From assembly GCF_016745425.1 (NCBI RefSeq), contig NZ_JAERVK010000010.1, positions 62,001-126,000 of the forward strand: a DNA stretch of 64,000 nt, read 5' to 3'. Shown here in pieces: positions 16,116 to 25,291 of the stretch. The notes beneath the pieces were generated by a model. That model saw only the letters and a list, made by a program, of their open reading frames with translations. It was not told the DNA's origin and made no database searches. Each line of letters opens with the position of its first letter. Position 1 is the stretch's first letter. A program made the position numbers and the translations under genes. Source of the stretch: Candidatus Methylomicrobium oryzae. Lineage in GTDB: Bacteria > Pseudomonadota > Gammaproteobacteria > Methylococcales > Methylomonadaceae.

Positions 16116-18800
16116 CTAGGCCGTTTCCGGCAGTTTGACCGCGGGATGGGGCATTCTGCGTCTGAATACCAGTTTGCTTAGCGCCGGCAGAATCACGAAC
16201 GTGCAGGTCATGATCCAGAATATCCCGATCGTGATCACCAGGCCCATGCTCGCGATGCCCTGATGCGGAGAGAACGCCAGGCCTGCGAAACTCGATGCGG
16301 TGGTCAGCGCGCCGTAGAACATCGCCCGCGCGGTGCTCGACTGGTAGATGTTCTGTTCTTCCGACAGCGAGTGATGCAGTTTTTCGACCATGTGGATGCC
16401 GTTGTCGACGCCGAGGCCCAGGAGCAGCGGCAGCGCGATGATATTCGCGAAATTGATCGGGGTGCCGGTCAGCACCGTGCTGGCCATCGTAAACAGTCCG
16501 GCCAGAATCAGCGGCGTCATCACCAGCAGCGTATCGATCACGTTGCGGCGGATCGCCATCAGGAGCAAGGCGATCGTGATCAGCGCGATGATGATCGCTT
16601 CCTGGAAGGCGTTGATCACTTCCTTCATCGATTCCCAGTACATGATCGGCAGATCGGTCGTTTCCGGCGCGACTGCCTGCACGTCGGTGATGAATTTCGC
16701 CATGTTGTCGAGATTGTTCAGATCGTATTTCGGAATGATCTGAATCCGGTACAGTCCGCTCTTGCTGAGCCATCTTTCCCTGATGTCCGGCGGCACGTCG
16801 GCGAGCGTGACTTCGCTCGCGTTCAGGCTCGCGTAGAGTTCGTTCATCACTTTCGGCAGCGTGCCGAGCAGGGTGATCTGCACCTGTTCGATAAACTGAT
16901 CGCGGCTGGTGATCTGTCTGGCATCCAGTTCGATCAAAATGTCGCGCAACTCCTTCCTCAAGGTGGCCAGCGATTCGATTTCCTTGGCGTTCGTTTTTTG
17001 AGGCAATATCGTATCGATGGCCTGAATCAGCTTTCTGATGCCGTTTTCCGGCGCCGGATCGGGCTGCAGTTCGGGGAAACGCTGCGGCTGTGCGCCCAGC
17101 ATCAAGGCGATTTCCTCGATGATCGCCAGTTTGTCTTCCTGGTTCTCCGGCACGAAATCGAACAGGCTGATCGATTTATCGACCGTATCGATTTTCGCGA
17201 GCTGCTGCTGCAGCGCCTTGGCTTTTTCCGCATCGGGCGCGAGGATGGTCAAGGTCATTGGCGAAGTGTCCTTGTCCTTCATCAGATTTTTGAACGCGAC
17301 CACCGATTCGGTCTTGGGATCGCGCAGGTTCAGCGGATTGAAATCGGTTTCGACCCGAAAGACCAGAACGATCGACAATAAGGTCAGCAACCCGGTTACG
17401 ATCGCAATCGGTTTGGCATAATGCAGGGTCAGATTGGCCAGCCTCTCGCCCAGCCTGGCCAGTGCCGGATGCGTATTCATTGAGTCGGCGGGAACTGAAA
17501 CCGGTACGAATTTGAGCAGCAGCGGCAAAACGGTCAGCGTGATCAACAGGCAGATGAACAGGCTGGTGCCGGCCAGGAGGCCCAGTTCGGACACGCCTTT
17601 ATAATCGGTCGGAATGAAGGCATACAGCCCGATCGCGGTGGTGCCGGCGCACAACAGCAGCGAAGGACTGGTGCTGAGCAGGGTGCTGCGGATCGCGCGG
17701 ACTTTGTCGATGTGGTGGGTCAGGTTGTCCCGGTAGCGCAGGCAGAAATGGATCGCATATTCGACGCCGAGGCCAATGTTCGAAACCGCGAACGCGACCG
17801 AAATCAGGTTCAGTTCTTTGACCGAAAGCGCGGCAAAACCGCCGCAAAACACCATGCCCAGCGCCAGGGTGAAAAGGGTCGCCAACGTCAGGGTCAGTGA
17901 GCGGTAGGCGGTCAACAAAATAGCGAAGACCAGCACCACCGAAAAAATGCTGGCGTTGAAGGTGCCGGTGCTCATACCCAGCAGCTCGTCATCCTCCAGG
18001 CCGACTTCGCCGGTCACCCAGACTTTGACTTTTGGCAGGTTCGGCTCTTGAATCGACTCGGCCGCCTTCCGGATCGCTTCGATCGCGTTTTCGGCGGGCC
18101 GTATCGACGTGTAGTCGAATTTGGGCAGCACATTGATGAAACCTTTGTTCGCGCTTGCCTTGGTGATTTTCTGTTCGGCGATCAGGTTTTCCCAGGACAA
18201 CAGGCTATCCTCGCCGTTGATGCGTTTATGCAGGGAAACATTGATTTTGTCGATCAGCGAGGTCAGATCGATCGGGACGGACTGGTCCTTGTTCGCGGAG
18301 GTCAGCGCCTCTTCGAGAATCGAGAAAAAACCGGTCAGGTTCGGCTCTTTCGAGATGCGGCCGATAAAAGGCTGGGCTTGCGACAGGCTGTCCGACAAGG
18401 TTTGCAGGTCGTCTTCGTCGAGATAGAGCAGGCCGTTGCGATGAAAATATTCGTTATCGTTCGGCACGTATACCGAATCGAAATTGGTTTTGTCCGCGCC
18501 CAGCAAACGGCCCAGGCGCTTGGTCGCCGACTTGGTCAGTTCGGGCACGTCCGATTCGACGACCAGCAACAGCGTATGCATATCCTGGGAGAAGTTTTGT
18601 TCGAACTTGCGGCGGTTTTGCTGGAACGGCGCATCGGGCGCGATCAATTCGGCGGTATCGGTATTGATGCTCAAATTGTTGGCGGTGTATTGCACGACCA
18701 GGCTGACCAGCAGGCAGATGATCAGAAAAGTTTTGAACGGGTTGCCGAGGATGCGGTTGCCGACGGAGGCGATGATTTTTTGTACGACGTTTGAAGACAT
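16116..18800 (-). CDS. RND/MMPL transporter, HpnN-like (hopanoid export type)
   Basis: An 894-residue RND-superfamily permease of the MMPL type. It has an N-terminal helix (residues 20-42), a large periplasmic domain, a membrane block at about 275-450 with the GLGVEYAIHFCLRYRD motif, a second periplasmic domain, and a second membrane block at about 725-880 with GLGVDNGIHMVEKLHHSL. Length, duplicated architecture and the N-terminal block resemble HpnN, which moves hopanoids to the outer membrane in Alphaproteobacteria and Burkholderia. No hopanoid synthesis gene lies nearby, so the substrate is inferred from family resemblance and from the presumed methanotroph host, which would make hopanoids. 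Confidence 0.75.
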   Translation of the reverse strand: MSSNVVQKIIASVGNRILGNPFKTFLIICLLVSLVVQYTANNLSINTDTAELIAPDAPFQQNRRKFEQNFSQDMHTLLLVVESDVPELTKSATKRLGRLLGADKTNFDSVYVPNDNEYFHRNGLLYLDEDDLQTLSDSLSQAQPFIGRISKEPNLTGFFSILEEALTSANKDQSVPIDLTSLIDKINVSLHKRINGEDSLLSWENLIAEQKITKASANKGFINVLPKFDYTSIRPAENAIEAIRKAAESIQEPNLPKVKVWVTGEVGLEDDELLGMSTGTFNASIFSVVLVFAILLTAYRSLTLTLATLFTLALGMVFCGGFAALSVKELNLISVAFAVSNIGLGVEYAIHFCLRYRDNLTHHIDKVRAIRSTLLSTSPSLLLCAGTTAIGLYAFIPTDYKGVSELGLLAGTSLFICLLITLTVLPLLLKFVPVSVPADSMNTHPALARLGERLANLTLHYAKPIAIVTGLLTLLSIVLVFRVETDFNPLNLRDPKTESVVAFKNLMKDKDTSPMTLTILAPDAEKAKALQQQLAKIDTVDKSISLFDFVPENQEDKLAIIEEIALMLGAQPQRFPELQPDPAPENGIRKLIQAIDTILPQKTNAKEIESLATLRKELRDILIELDARQITSRDQFIEQVQITLLGTLPKVMNELYASLNASEVTLADVPPDIRERWLSKSGLYRIQIIPKYDLNNLDNMAKFITDVQAVAPETTDLPIMYWESMKEVINAFQEAIIIALITIALLLMAIRRNVIDTLLVMTPLILAGLFTMASTVLTGTPINFANIIALPLLLGLGVDNGIHMVEKLHHSLSEEQNIYQSSTARAMFYGALTTASSFAGLAFSPHQGIASMGLVITIGIFWIMTCTFVILPALSKLVFRRRMPHPAVKLPETA

Positions 18801-18829
18801 TAAGCGAGTGTCCTTGCTCCGGGCGCTTA

Positions 18830-19960
18830 TTATTGATTGGAGATAAGATTTAACGCAGCGAACGAATCCGATTGCGATTCAACCAATTGATCGTTTTGCA
18901 GCCGTATGAACAGGGCGGCGAGATGTTCGGCATTGGCGGTTTTGAGTCCCTGCTCCTGGCCGAGACACAAGAGGGCCGTAGACCAGGCGTCGGCAACGGC
19001 CGGATCGGGATGGGCGACAGTCACCGAAACCAGGTCGTGCGTGACGGGCCGGCCGGTGCGCGCGTCCAGAATGTGGCTGTAGCGCCGGCCGTCGGCGTCG
19101 AAATAGTGCCGGTAAGTGCCCGAGGTCATGATCGCGAGCGGCGACTCTTTCGGCATCGCCAGAATCTTGTGCAGCTTGTGCTCGCCGGGTAGGGGTTTTT
19201 CGAGGGCGATGCGCCAGGCCGTCTGATCGGGCTTTTGCCCGCGGGTTTTCAGTTCGCCGCCGATTTCGACCATATAGTCGCGAATGCCGTGTTTTTCGAG
19301 CACGCGGCTCAGGCTTTCCACGCTGTAGCCCTGCGCAATGGAGGATAGGTCCGTCTGCAGTGCCGGCTGTTTCTTGCTCAGATGGGTGTCGTCGACGACG
19401 GCCAGTTTTTCCATGCCGGTTTGTGTTAACGTATCGGCGATCGCTTTGTCATCCGGAACGGCCGGTGTTTCGCCGTTGAAACCCCACAGCGTGAATAACG
19501 GTTTGACTGTCAGGTCGTAGCAGCCTTGCGACGCTTTATGGACCGTTTCTGCGGTTTTCACCAATTGCACGATTTCGGGGCCGACTTCCTGGCTGTCCGT
19601 CGTGGCATTGCGATTGAACGACTCGATCACCGAATCGGGACGGTAATTCGAAAGGAGCTTATCGATTGCGGCGAATTCGGCGTCGACCGCTTTTTTGACC
19701 GCCTGGGTATCGGCCGGGGCGGCGGACCAGTAACTGATATGGTAGCTGGTGCCTTGCGCGAAGCCTTTCAACTGCTGCACGGACGGCGGTTGAGTGCAGC
19801 CGGCAGCCGCGATGAACAGAAGGGCCATGATTGTGCCGGGCCAACCCAACGGCAAACGCCGACGGCGCGGCTCGCGTCGGGAAGCACTGAATCGAACGGG
19901 AAATGAAGGCGCTGCAAAATCTATCGGGGCGTAATCGCGGCGTGCTGCTGGTCTGATCAT
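18830..19960 (-). CDS. apbE: FAD:protein FMN transferase (lipoprotein)
   Basis: ApbE attaches FMN covalently to threonines of respiratory proteins such as the Nqr and Rnf subunits. The 376-residue sequence has a lipobox LFIAAAGC (C55), preceded by a basic region RREPRRRR, so it is probably an inner-membrane-anchored periplasmic lipoprotein. Family motifs include FNRNATTDSQEV, the DLSSIAQGYSVE segment, VEIGGELKTRG and SHILDARTGRPV, plus the metal-site serine/aspartate region DAWSTALLCLG. The first ATG (19960) gives an unusually long tail before the lipobox; a start nearer 19870 is possible but no ideal ATG is seen. It ends just upstream of the RND gene. Confidence 0.9.
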   Translation of the reverse strand: MIRPAARRDYAPIDFAAPSFPVRFSASRREPRRRRLPLGWPGTIMALLFIAAAGCTQPPSVQQLKGFAQGTSYHISYWSAAPADTQAVKKAVDAEFAAIDKLLSNYRPDSVIESFNRNATTDSQEVGPEIVQLVKTAETVHKASQGCYDLTVKPLFTLWGFNGETPAVPDDKAIADTLTQTGMEKLAVVDDTHLSKKQPALQTDLSSIAQGYSVESLSRVLEKHGIRDYMVEIGGELKTRGQKPDQTAWRIALEKPLPGEHKLHKILAMPKESPLAIMTSGTYRHYFDADGRRYSHILDARTGRPVTHDLVSVTVAHPDPAVADAWSTALLCLGQEQGLKTANAEHLAALFIRLQNDQLVESQSDSFAALNLISNQ

Positions 19961-20266
19961 TCGGCAGATATTAATACGAAATAGGGTTGGATGCGAGCTT
20001 TGGACGGACGCAAAACGAGGGCCGGTTTATCGCAGAAGCCCGGGGCGAGTCGATTTCATTCGAGTCCTCGCATTTGGCCGTAGGGTTTATTATAATCCGA
20101 ACGGTCTTAGGGATTTTTAAAAAATTGGCGCTCGGGGCAGGTGCAATGCCCGTCGAACGATTGTCTACAGAGTCGTATGATGGCGGGAAGCCATGCCCAT
20201 CCTTTCTAGCCTCTGCGGCCTTCGGAAGGTCATTCCGAAAAACTCGAAAATGAGTTTTTATCTTTT
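19961..20266. other. intergenic region between apbE and the CNNM/CBS gene
   Basis: Divergent promoters must lie in these 306 bases. Visible structure is limited to an inverted repeat TTCGGAA/TTCCGAA at 20221-20239 and an adjacent hairpin with arms AAAAACTC and GAGTTTTT at 20238-20259, ending 7 bases before the next start codon, where it could mask the ribosome binding site. The short open frame here shows no protein-like features. Confidence 0.45.
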
Positions 20267-21604
20267 ATGAATAATCTGTTTTTGATTGCGATCGCCGTTG
20301 TTCTCGTTGCCCTGAACGGTTTTTTCGTGGCTGCAGAGTTCGGGCTGGTCAGGCTGCGCCCGACGCGTATCCGCGCGATTGCGAAAACCCAAGGTTGGCG
20401 CGGGCGCATGCTTGCGAAAGTTCATGCGCATCTGGATGCGTATCTGTCTGCCTGCCAACTCGGCATTACGCTCGCCTCGCTCGGGCTTGGCTGGATCGGC
20501 GAGCCGGCATTCGCCGATTTGATTTTGCCGGCATTGAGCCTGATGGGTCTGCATTCGCCGGAGGTGGTACACAGCATCGCTTTCCTGATCGCCTTTTCGG
20601 TCATTTCCTTCCTGCATATCGTTGCCGGAGAGCTGGCGCCCAAATCGCTTGCGATCCGCAGCCCGGAAAAGGCCGGTCTGATCAGCGCCGCCCCGCTCTA
20701 CGGATTTTACATAGTGATGTACCCGGTAATCCGGCTGCTGAACTGCAGCGCGAATCTGACCTTGCGGCTTTTCGGGATCAAACTGCAGGAGGGCCACGAT
20801 CCCCATTACACCGCCGAAGAGCTTAAGCTGATTCTGCGCGGCAACCGCAAAAGCGGCACGTTTACCCAGGAAGAATGGAGAGTGCTCGCGAATACACTCG
20901 ACTTCAGCGAATTGCAGGTTTCCGATCTGATGCGTCCTCTGCATGAAATGGCGGCGCTCCATGCGAAGAAGAGTTTGAACGAAAATTTGCGGTCCGTATG
21001 TCAAAAGCGTTTTAGCCGTTATCCTTATTTCGACCGGAACGGTATCGATGTGCTGGGGATGATTCATTTGAAGGATTTATTTTTCGCGCAGCAGCAAGGC
21101 AAGCCGATCGACGATCTTCGCCCGTTCCTGCGACCTGTCCATTATGTTTCCGCGCATACGCCGGCGCTTGAACTGTTCCGCCATTTTCGCGCCGGCGCCG
21201 CGCACTTCGCGATTGTTGGCCGGAAAAACCGGATGCCGCAGGGTTTCATTACGCTGGACAATTTATTGAGCGCGATGGTCGGCGAGATTCGCGACGAATT
21301 CCGTCCGGCCGTCGCCGAATGGACCCGGCTCGATGACGGTACGATCGTGGCGAAAGGCAGTCTGGCGATCTTTTCCCTGGAACGGATTCTGGGTATCGAT
21401 ATCGAAAACGAAGAACTCGAACTCGAAAACGAGGTATCGGTCGCCGGTTTGATTCTGGCCAAACTCGGCGACATTCCGGTCGAAGGGCAGCAGATCGAGT
21501 TCAGCCAGTTCGATGTCGTGATCGACAAGATGCAGAACTCGCGAATCGAGCAAATCCGTATTTTCCCGACTGCCCCGGAAAGCCTTGGACTTCCTCCGGG
21601 ATGA
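20267..21604 (+). CDS. hemolysin-family CNNM/CBS/CorC-HlyC domain protein
   Basis: A 445-residue membrane protein with an N-terminal CNNM (DUF21) domain of about four helices (residues 1-195), starting FLIAIAVVLVALNGFFVAAEFGLVRLR. It is followed by a CBS pair region (about 205-335, including VLGMIHLKDLFF) and a CorC_HlyC domain (about 350-435, VSVAGLILAKLGDIPVEGQ). Related proteins act in Mg2+ or Na+ homeostasis rather than as hemolysins. It precedes the AI-2E-type permease gene by 13 bases and is probably cotranscribed with it. Confidence 0.88.
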   Translation: MNNLFLIAIAVVLVALNGFFVAAEFGLVRLRPTRIRAIAKTQGWRGRMLAKVHAHLDAYLSACQLGITLASLGLGWIGEPAFADLILPALSLMGLHSPEVVHSIAFLIAFSVISFLHIVAGELAPKSLAIRSPEKAGLISAAPLYGFYIVMYPVIRLLNCSANLTLRLFGIKLQEGHDPHYTAEELKLILRGNRKSGTFTQEEWRVLANTLDFSELQVSDLMRPLHEMAALHAKKSLNENLRSVCQKRFSRYPYFDRNGIDVLGMIHLKDLFFAQQQGKPIDDLRPFLRPVHYVSAHTPALELFRHFRAGAAHFAIVGRKNRMPQGFITLDNLLSAMVGEIRDEFRPAVAEWTRLDDGTIVAKGSLAIFSLERILGIDIENEELELENEVSVAGLILAKLGDIPVEGQQIEFSQFDVVIDKMQNSRIEQIRIFPTAPESLGLPPG

Positions 21605-21617
21605 GGCCCGTCGTCCG

Positions 21618-22682
21618 ATGATAAATGAATTGCTGCCCGACAAGCCGACCCGCTTTCTGATACCCGGAATTTTACTGGTTGGCCTGTTGTGGTTGAGTTA
21701 CCTGGTGCTGCGCGAGTTTTTGCAGACGATCGCCTGGGCTTTGATCGTCGCCTATGTGATGTGGCCGGCCTACCTCAGGCTCCGGCGCAGACTGGGGCGT
21801 CGGAACACATTGAGCGCCGTGGTGATGTCCTGCTGCATCTCCGCAGCGATCCTGCTGGTGCTGTACGGGCTGGTCGACGTGCTGCAGGAAGAGCTCAGGA
21901 CCATGTACCAGACGGTCGCGAACAATCTGCAGAACCCGTCTTACCGGCTGCCCGCGTTCCTGGCCGAGATTCCCTGGATCGGTCCTCATATGCAGGAACA
22001 GTTGGATCAATTCATCGGCGACCGCGCCGGAATGGCCAGGCAGATTTCCGAATGGGTGCAACAGTGGCTCGGCGACGCGGCAAAATTTATCGGCGGAGTC
22101 GGCCAATATGTGCTGAAGCTTTCGGTGATGCTGGTCATGCTGTTTTTTTGCTTCCGCGACGGCGAGAGCGCTGTGGAGCAGCTGCAGCAGGGGCTGGTCC
22201 GTTTCCTGGGCAAATACCAGCACTTGTATCTCAGGGCCGCCGGTTATACGACCCGCGCAGTGGTCTATGGCCTGGTGCTGGCTGCCTTGGCGCAAGGCAT
22301 CGTGGCGGGTCTCGGCTACGCCTTTGCCGGGGTCAGGGCGCCGGTCATGTTCGGCGCAGTCACCGCACTGCTGGCGCTGGTGCCGATGGGGGCGACGCTG
22401 GTCTGGGCGCCGTTGGGATTGGGTTTGATCGCCACCGAGCATCTTTGGCAGGGGGTCGGGCTGATCATGTGGGGCGTGCTGGTCGTCAGTACGGTCGATA
22501 ATGTGATCCGCCCCCTGGTGATCAGCGGCGCCAGCCGCGTACCCTTCCTAATCGTGATGTTCGGGGTGCTGGGCGGCTTGTCCGCATTCGGCCCGATCGG
22601 GCTGTTTTTAGGGCCGGTGATTCTGGCGGTGCTGCTGGCGGTCTGGCAGGCCTGGATCCAGCAACAGCGGTTGGAAGAATAG
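21618..22682 (+). CDS. AI-2E family transporter
   Basis: A 354-residue polytopic membrane protein of the AI-2E/PerM (UPF0118) family. The start at 21618 (MINELLPDKPTRFLIPG) follows the preceding stop by 13 bases; an in-frame upstream start at 21585 would overlap it. Characteristic parts are the N-terminal helix pair, the long soluble segment at about residues 90-160 and the C-terminal block VSTVDNVIRPLVISGASRVP with FGPIGLFLGPVI. Some family members export autoinducer-2, others are Na+/H+ antiporters or permeases of unknown substrate; none is specified here. Confidence 0.87.
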   Translation: MINELLPDKPTRFLIPGILLVGLLWLSYLVLREFLQTIAWALIVAYVMWPAYLRLRRRLGRRNTLSAVVMSCCISAAILLVLYGLVDVLQEELRTMYQTVANNLQNPSYRLPAFLAEIPWIGPHMQEQLDQFIGDRAGMARQISEWVQQWLGDAAKFIGGVGQYVLKLSVMLVMLFFCFRDGESAVEQLQQGLVRFLGKYQHLYLRAAGYTTRAVVYGLVLAALAQGIVAGLGYAFAGVRAPVMFGAVTALLALVPMGATLVWAPLGLGLIATEHLWQGVGLIMWGVLVVSTVDNVIRPLVISGASRVPFLIVMFGVLGGLSAFGPIGLFLGPVILAVLLAVWQAWIQQQRLEE

Positions 22683-22798
22683 CGCAGCGCGGTTTACGCG
22701 CATTACAGTAAAGTACGGTCCACATTCCGAATGTTGCCGTATTTTCAGGAAATCCGCCGGCTCGTCGGCGATTTTTAACTTCACTTAAGGCGATAAAA

Positions 22799-23008
22799 AT
22801 GGGAATCAGCGTTACCAAATTATTAATCGTACTGGGCATTGCGGTGGTCTTATTCGGCACCAAGCGCCTCAGAAACGCCGGGGCCGACATCGGCGCGGCC
22901 ATACGAAATTTTCGTTCGGCGGTTAAGGACGGCGAAAGCGATACGCACGAAAGCGAGCAGGATTCGTCTGTCGAAGGCGAAGCGGCCGACCGTAAAAAAG
23001 AAGACTGA
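22799..23008 (+). CDS. tatA: TatA/E family twin-arginine translocase subunit
   Basis: A 69-residue protein with a single N-terminal membrane helix (about residues 5-20), the FG hinge (LFGTKRLRN) and an amphipathic helix, then an acidic tail, the classic TatA layout. TatA oligomers form the conduit for folded proteins with twin-arginine signals. No tatB or tatC is adjacent, so this is a solitary copy unless they are encoded elsewhere. It is interesting that a twin-arginine-type N-terminus is found at 53012 in the same window. Confidence 0.9.
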   Translation: MGISVTKLLIVLGIAVVLFGTKRLRNAGADIGAAIRNFRSAVKDGESDTHESEQDSSVEGEAADRKKED

Positions 23009-23058
23009 AATACGGATTAAGAGTTAAAGGCTGTTATGCTGTGAAAGCAGCCTAATAA

Positions 23059-23287
23059 AATCCCCCCTGCCCCCCTTTTTCAAAGGGGGGAAAGCGGCAG
23101 CATTGTCAAACGTTATTCGTTGTCGATGCGGTCAATACTCCTGCCCTCCTTTGAAAAAGGAGGGGAAGCGGCATTGTCAAAAGGGGCGAGGGCAGGAGTG
23201 GCTTCAACAATGGCGACAACGACGTCCCCCTTTGAAAAAGGAATGCCGTTTTCTCCCCCTTTGAAAAAGGGGGGCGGGGGGGATTTG
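23059..23287. repeat. MITE-like element with C/G-rich terminal inverted repeats
   Basis: The ends AAATCCCCCCTGCCCCCC (left) and GGGGGGCGGGGGGGATTT-like (right) are inverted copies of about 26 bases. Between them lie further palindromes of the form CCCCCTTTGAAAAAGGGGG at 23144-23165, 23225-23241 and 23254-23275. The element carries no open frame. The nested structure fits a miniature inverted-repeat element or accumulated REP units, located between the convergent tatA and nhaD genes. Confidence 0.65.
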
Positions 23288-23432
23288 CTCTGCAAATAGT
23301 TGATGGGGCAACGCTGGCGCAGCGCTTAATTCGCATTGAAGCCTTCTCTCCCAAAGGCCGCCCTGGCTGCGTTGATAGTTGGTTCCGCTGAGGTTGATCG
23401 CACGGCAAAAACAGCCTTCCCCGGCAAATCAG

Positions 23433-23466
23433 CCGCGGCGCCGGACCGTTCAATCCGGTGCCGCGG
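23433..23466 (-). terminator. stem-loop after nhaD
   Basis: Arms CCGCGGCGCCGGA and TCCGGTGCCGCGG (13 bases, one G-U type mismatch) around an 8-base loop, located 7 bases beyond the nhaD stop on the minus strand. No T-run follows, so it is either a Rho-independent terminator of weak type or a 3' stabilising hairpin. Confidence 0.5.
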
Positions 23467-23472
23467 GGACGG

Positions 23473-25140
23473 TTACTCTATGAAATAACGCCCGTTGATC
23501 AGGAAATGGGCGCCGATACTGGCGAAAAAACCCAAAACGATCGCCGGCGTCCACTTTAAATGGCTGGTGAACGTGTATAGGCCTTTGGTTTGCCCCATCA
23601 GCCCGACGCCGGCGGCCGAGCCGACCGCCAGCATGCTGCCGCCGACCCCGGCAGTCAAGGTGACCAGCAGCCATTGCCCCTGCGAAATATCCGGTGACAT
23701 GGTCAATACCGCGAGCATGATCGTGCCGTTGTCGACGAACGCGGAAGCGAGGCCGACCAGAATGTTTGCGATGGTCGGGTCCATGCCGGTGTACAGGTAC
23801 TGCGAAGTCAGTTCCAGATAGCCGATAAAGCTGAGTCCGCCGACCGCGACCATGACGCCGTAGAAAAACAGCAGGGTATCCCATTCGAGATTGGCGACCT
23901 TGGTAAATACGTCGAAAGGTTCGTTCAGTTGCTCTTCCCGGTCATGTTCCCATTTTTCCATCCGGTTCATGATCTTCATCGGGCCGAAATAGTCGATATA
24001 GCCGTCCTTGACCACGGTCAGATCTTTGATGGCCAGATCCATTTCGACCTGCTTCTCGGATTCGTAGCGGGCGGAGTCCAGCGCCGTATGGAGGAATCCC
24101 GGCGGAAATTTCTGCAGGTAATAGCTGAAGAACTTCAGATAAGTCAGACCCATCATCATGCCGGCAGTCGGCGGCAGGTGCAGGAAGTTTTCGAAGCAGG
24201 CCGAAGTAATGATCGTCAGGATGAACAGGACGATGATCACGATGCCGCCGCGCTTCATCGGTTGCGACTCTTCGATCGGAACGGGGCAGGCCTTTGGAAT
24301 CCAGAAATACATCAACGTGGCCGGTACGATGAAATTGACCAGCGCCGGGATCAGCAACGAAAAGAAATCCCCAAAGGGCACGACGCCTTTCTGCCAGACC
24401 AGCAGCGTCGTGATGTCCCCGAAAGGGCTGAACGAGCCGCCGGCATTCGTCGCCACGACCACATTAACGCAGGACAGCGAGACGAAACGCTGGTTGTTTT
24501 TGCCGAGTGCCAGAATCACCGATCCCATCAGAAGAGCCGTGGTGAGGTTATTGCAGGCCGAAGAGATGAAAAATGAAAGAAAGCCGGTAATCCAGAACAA
24601 TTGCCGGTAGTTGAAGCCTTTATTCAGCAGCCAGACCCGGAGGCGCTCGAATACGCCGCGGTCTTCCATCGCATTCAAGTAACTCATCGACACCAGAATG
24701 AACAAAAACAGTTCGGCGTACGCTTCCAGGGTGGTGCGGAAAGCTGTGCCGGCCTGTGCGGTCATATCGCCGTGCGCATAGATGCCGGCGATGATCACCC
24801 AGATCAAGCTGGCCGCAAACACCATCGGTTTCGATTTGCGCAGGTCGGTGACCTCTTCGAGCATCGCAAGGACGTAAGCGATCGCAAACAGCAATACGAT
24901 CAAATAACCGCTCCAATGATGAGTCAGGTTCAATGACGGGTCGGCGCCGGTTTCGCCAGCCTGGTCGACTGCAAACGAGAGGGCGGGCAGGAGCAGTCCG
25001 AGTGCGGTGAGGAGTGCTTTGCAAAGCGGCGAAAGGCGCGTTGCGGCTTTGGTTCTGCGGTTCCGGCAGCAGCGGTTGAGTAAGTTAGAATGAGAGAGAA
25101 GCGCGAAAGAAAACAAGCAGAACACAATGTAAGAATCCAT
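23473..25140 (-). CDS. nhaD: Na+/H+ antiporter NhaD family, copy 1
   Basis: A 555-residue sodium:proton antiporter with about 12 membrane helices. The conserved blocks match NhaD: LEEVTDLRKSKPM, SSACNNLTTALLMG with the paired asparagines, KNNQRFVSLSCVNVVVATN, SPFGDITTLLVW and FVDNGTIMLAVLTM. NhaD extrudes Na+ or Li+ at alkaline pH. It is longer than the usual 470-500 residues because of an N-terminal extension and a soluble insertion around residues 355-415 (charged, EKWEHDREEQLNEP). The start is uncertain; a signal-like segment at residues 42-58 suggests a start nearer 25020. A second copy is at 33210-34658. Confidence 0.88.
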   Translation of the reverse strand: MDSYIVFCLFSFALLSHSNLLNRCCRNRRTKAATRLSPLCKALLTALGLLLPALSFAVDQAGETGADPSLNLTHHWSGYLIVLLFAIAYVLAMLEEVTDLRKSKPMVFAASLIWVIIAGIYAHGDMTAQAGTAFRTTLEAYAELFLFILVSMSYLNAMEDRGVFERLRVWLLNKGFNYRQLFWITGFLSFFISSACNNLTTALLMGSVILALGKNNQRFVSLSCVNVVVATNAGGSFSPFGDITTLLVWQKGVVPFGDFFSLLIPALVNFIVPATLMYFWIPKACPVPIEESQPMKRGGIVIIVLFILTIITSACFENFLHLPPTAGMMMGLTYLKFFSYYLQKFPPGFLHTALDSARYESEKQVEMDLAIKDLTVVKDGYIDYFGPMKIMNRMEKWEHDREEQLNEPFDVFTKVANLEWDTLLFFYGVMVAVGGLSFIGYLELTSQYLYTGMDPTIANILVGLASAFVDNGTIMLAVLTMSPDISQGQWLLVTLTAGVGGSMLAVGSAAGVGLMGQTKGLYTFTSHLKWTPAIVLGFFASIGAHFLINGRYFIE

Positions 25141-25291
25141 AACCCGGTAAGTATAATCGACAGAAATACTGGGTTTATTATATAAAATTTTACGATTTGT
25201 GCGTCATGTGATTGACCTTGTCCGCCAAGGCTTCCCGTTCCCCGTGCGGGGTTGAAGCGGAAGCTGCGCCATCCGTTGCATATCGGGCTTT

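Noticed and set aside
16263-17381. 372-codon plus-strand frame inside the RND gene
   Set aside because: Antisense to a strongly supported 894-residue protein; composition is rich in R, D, Q and H, as expected for a shadow.
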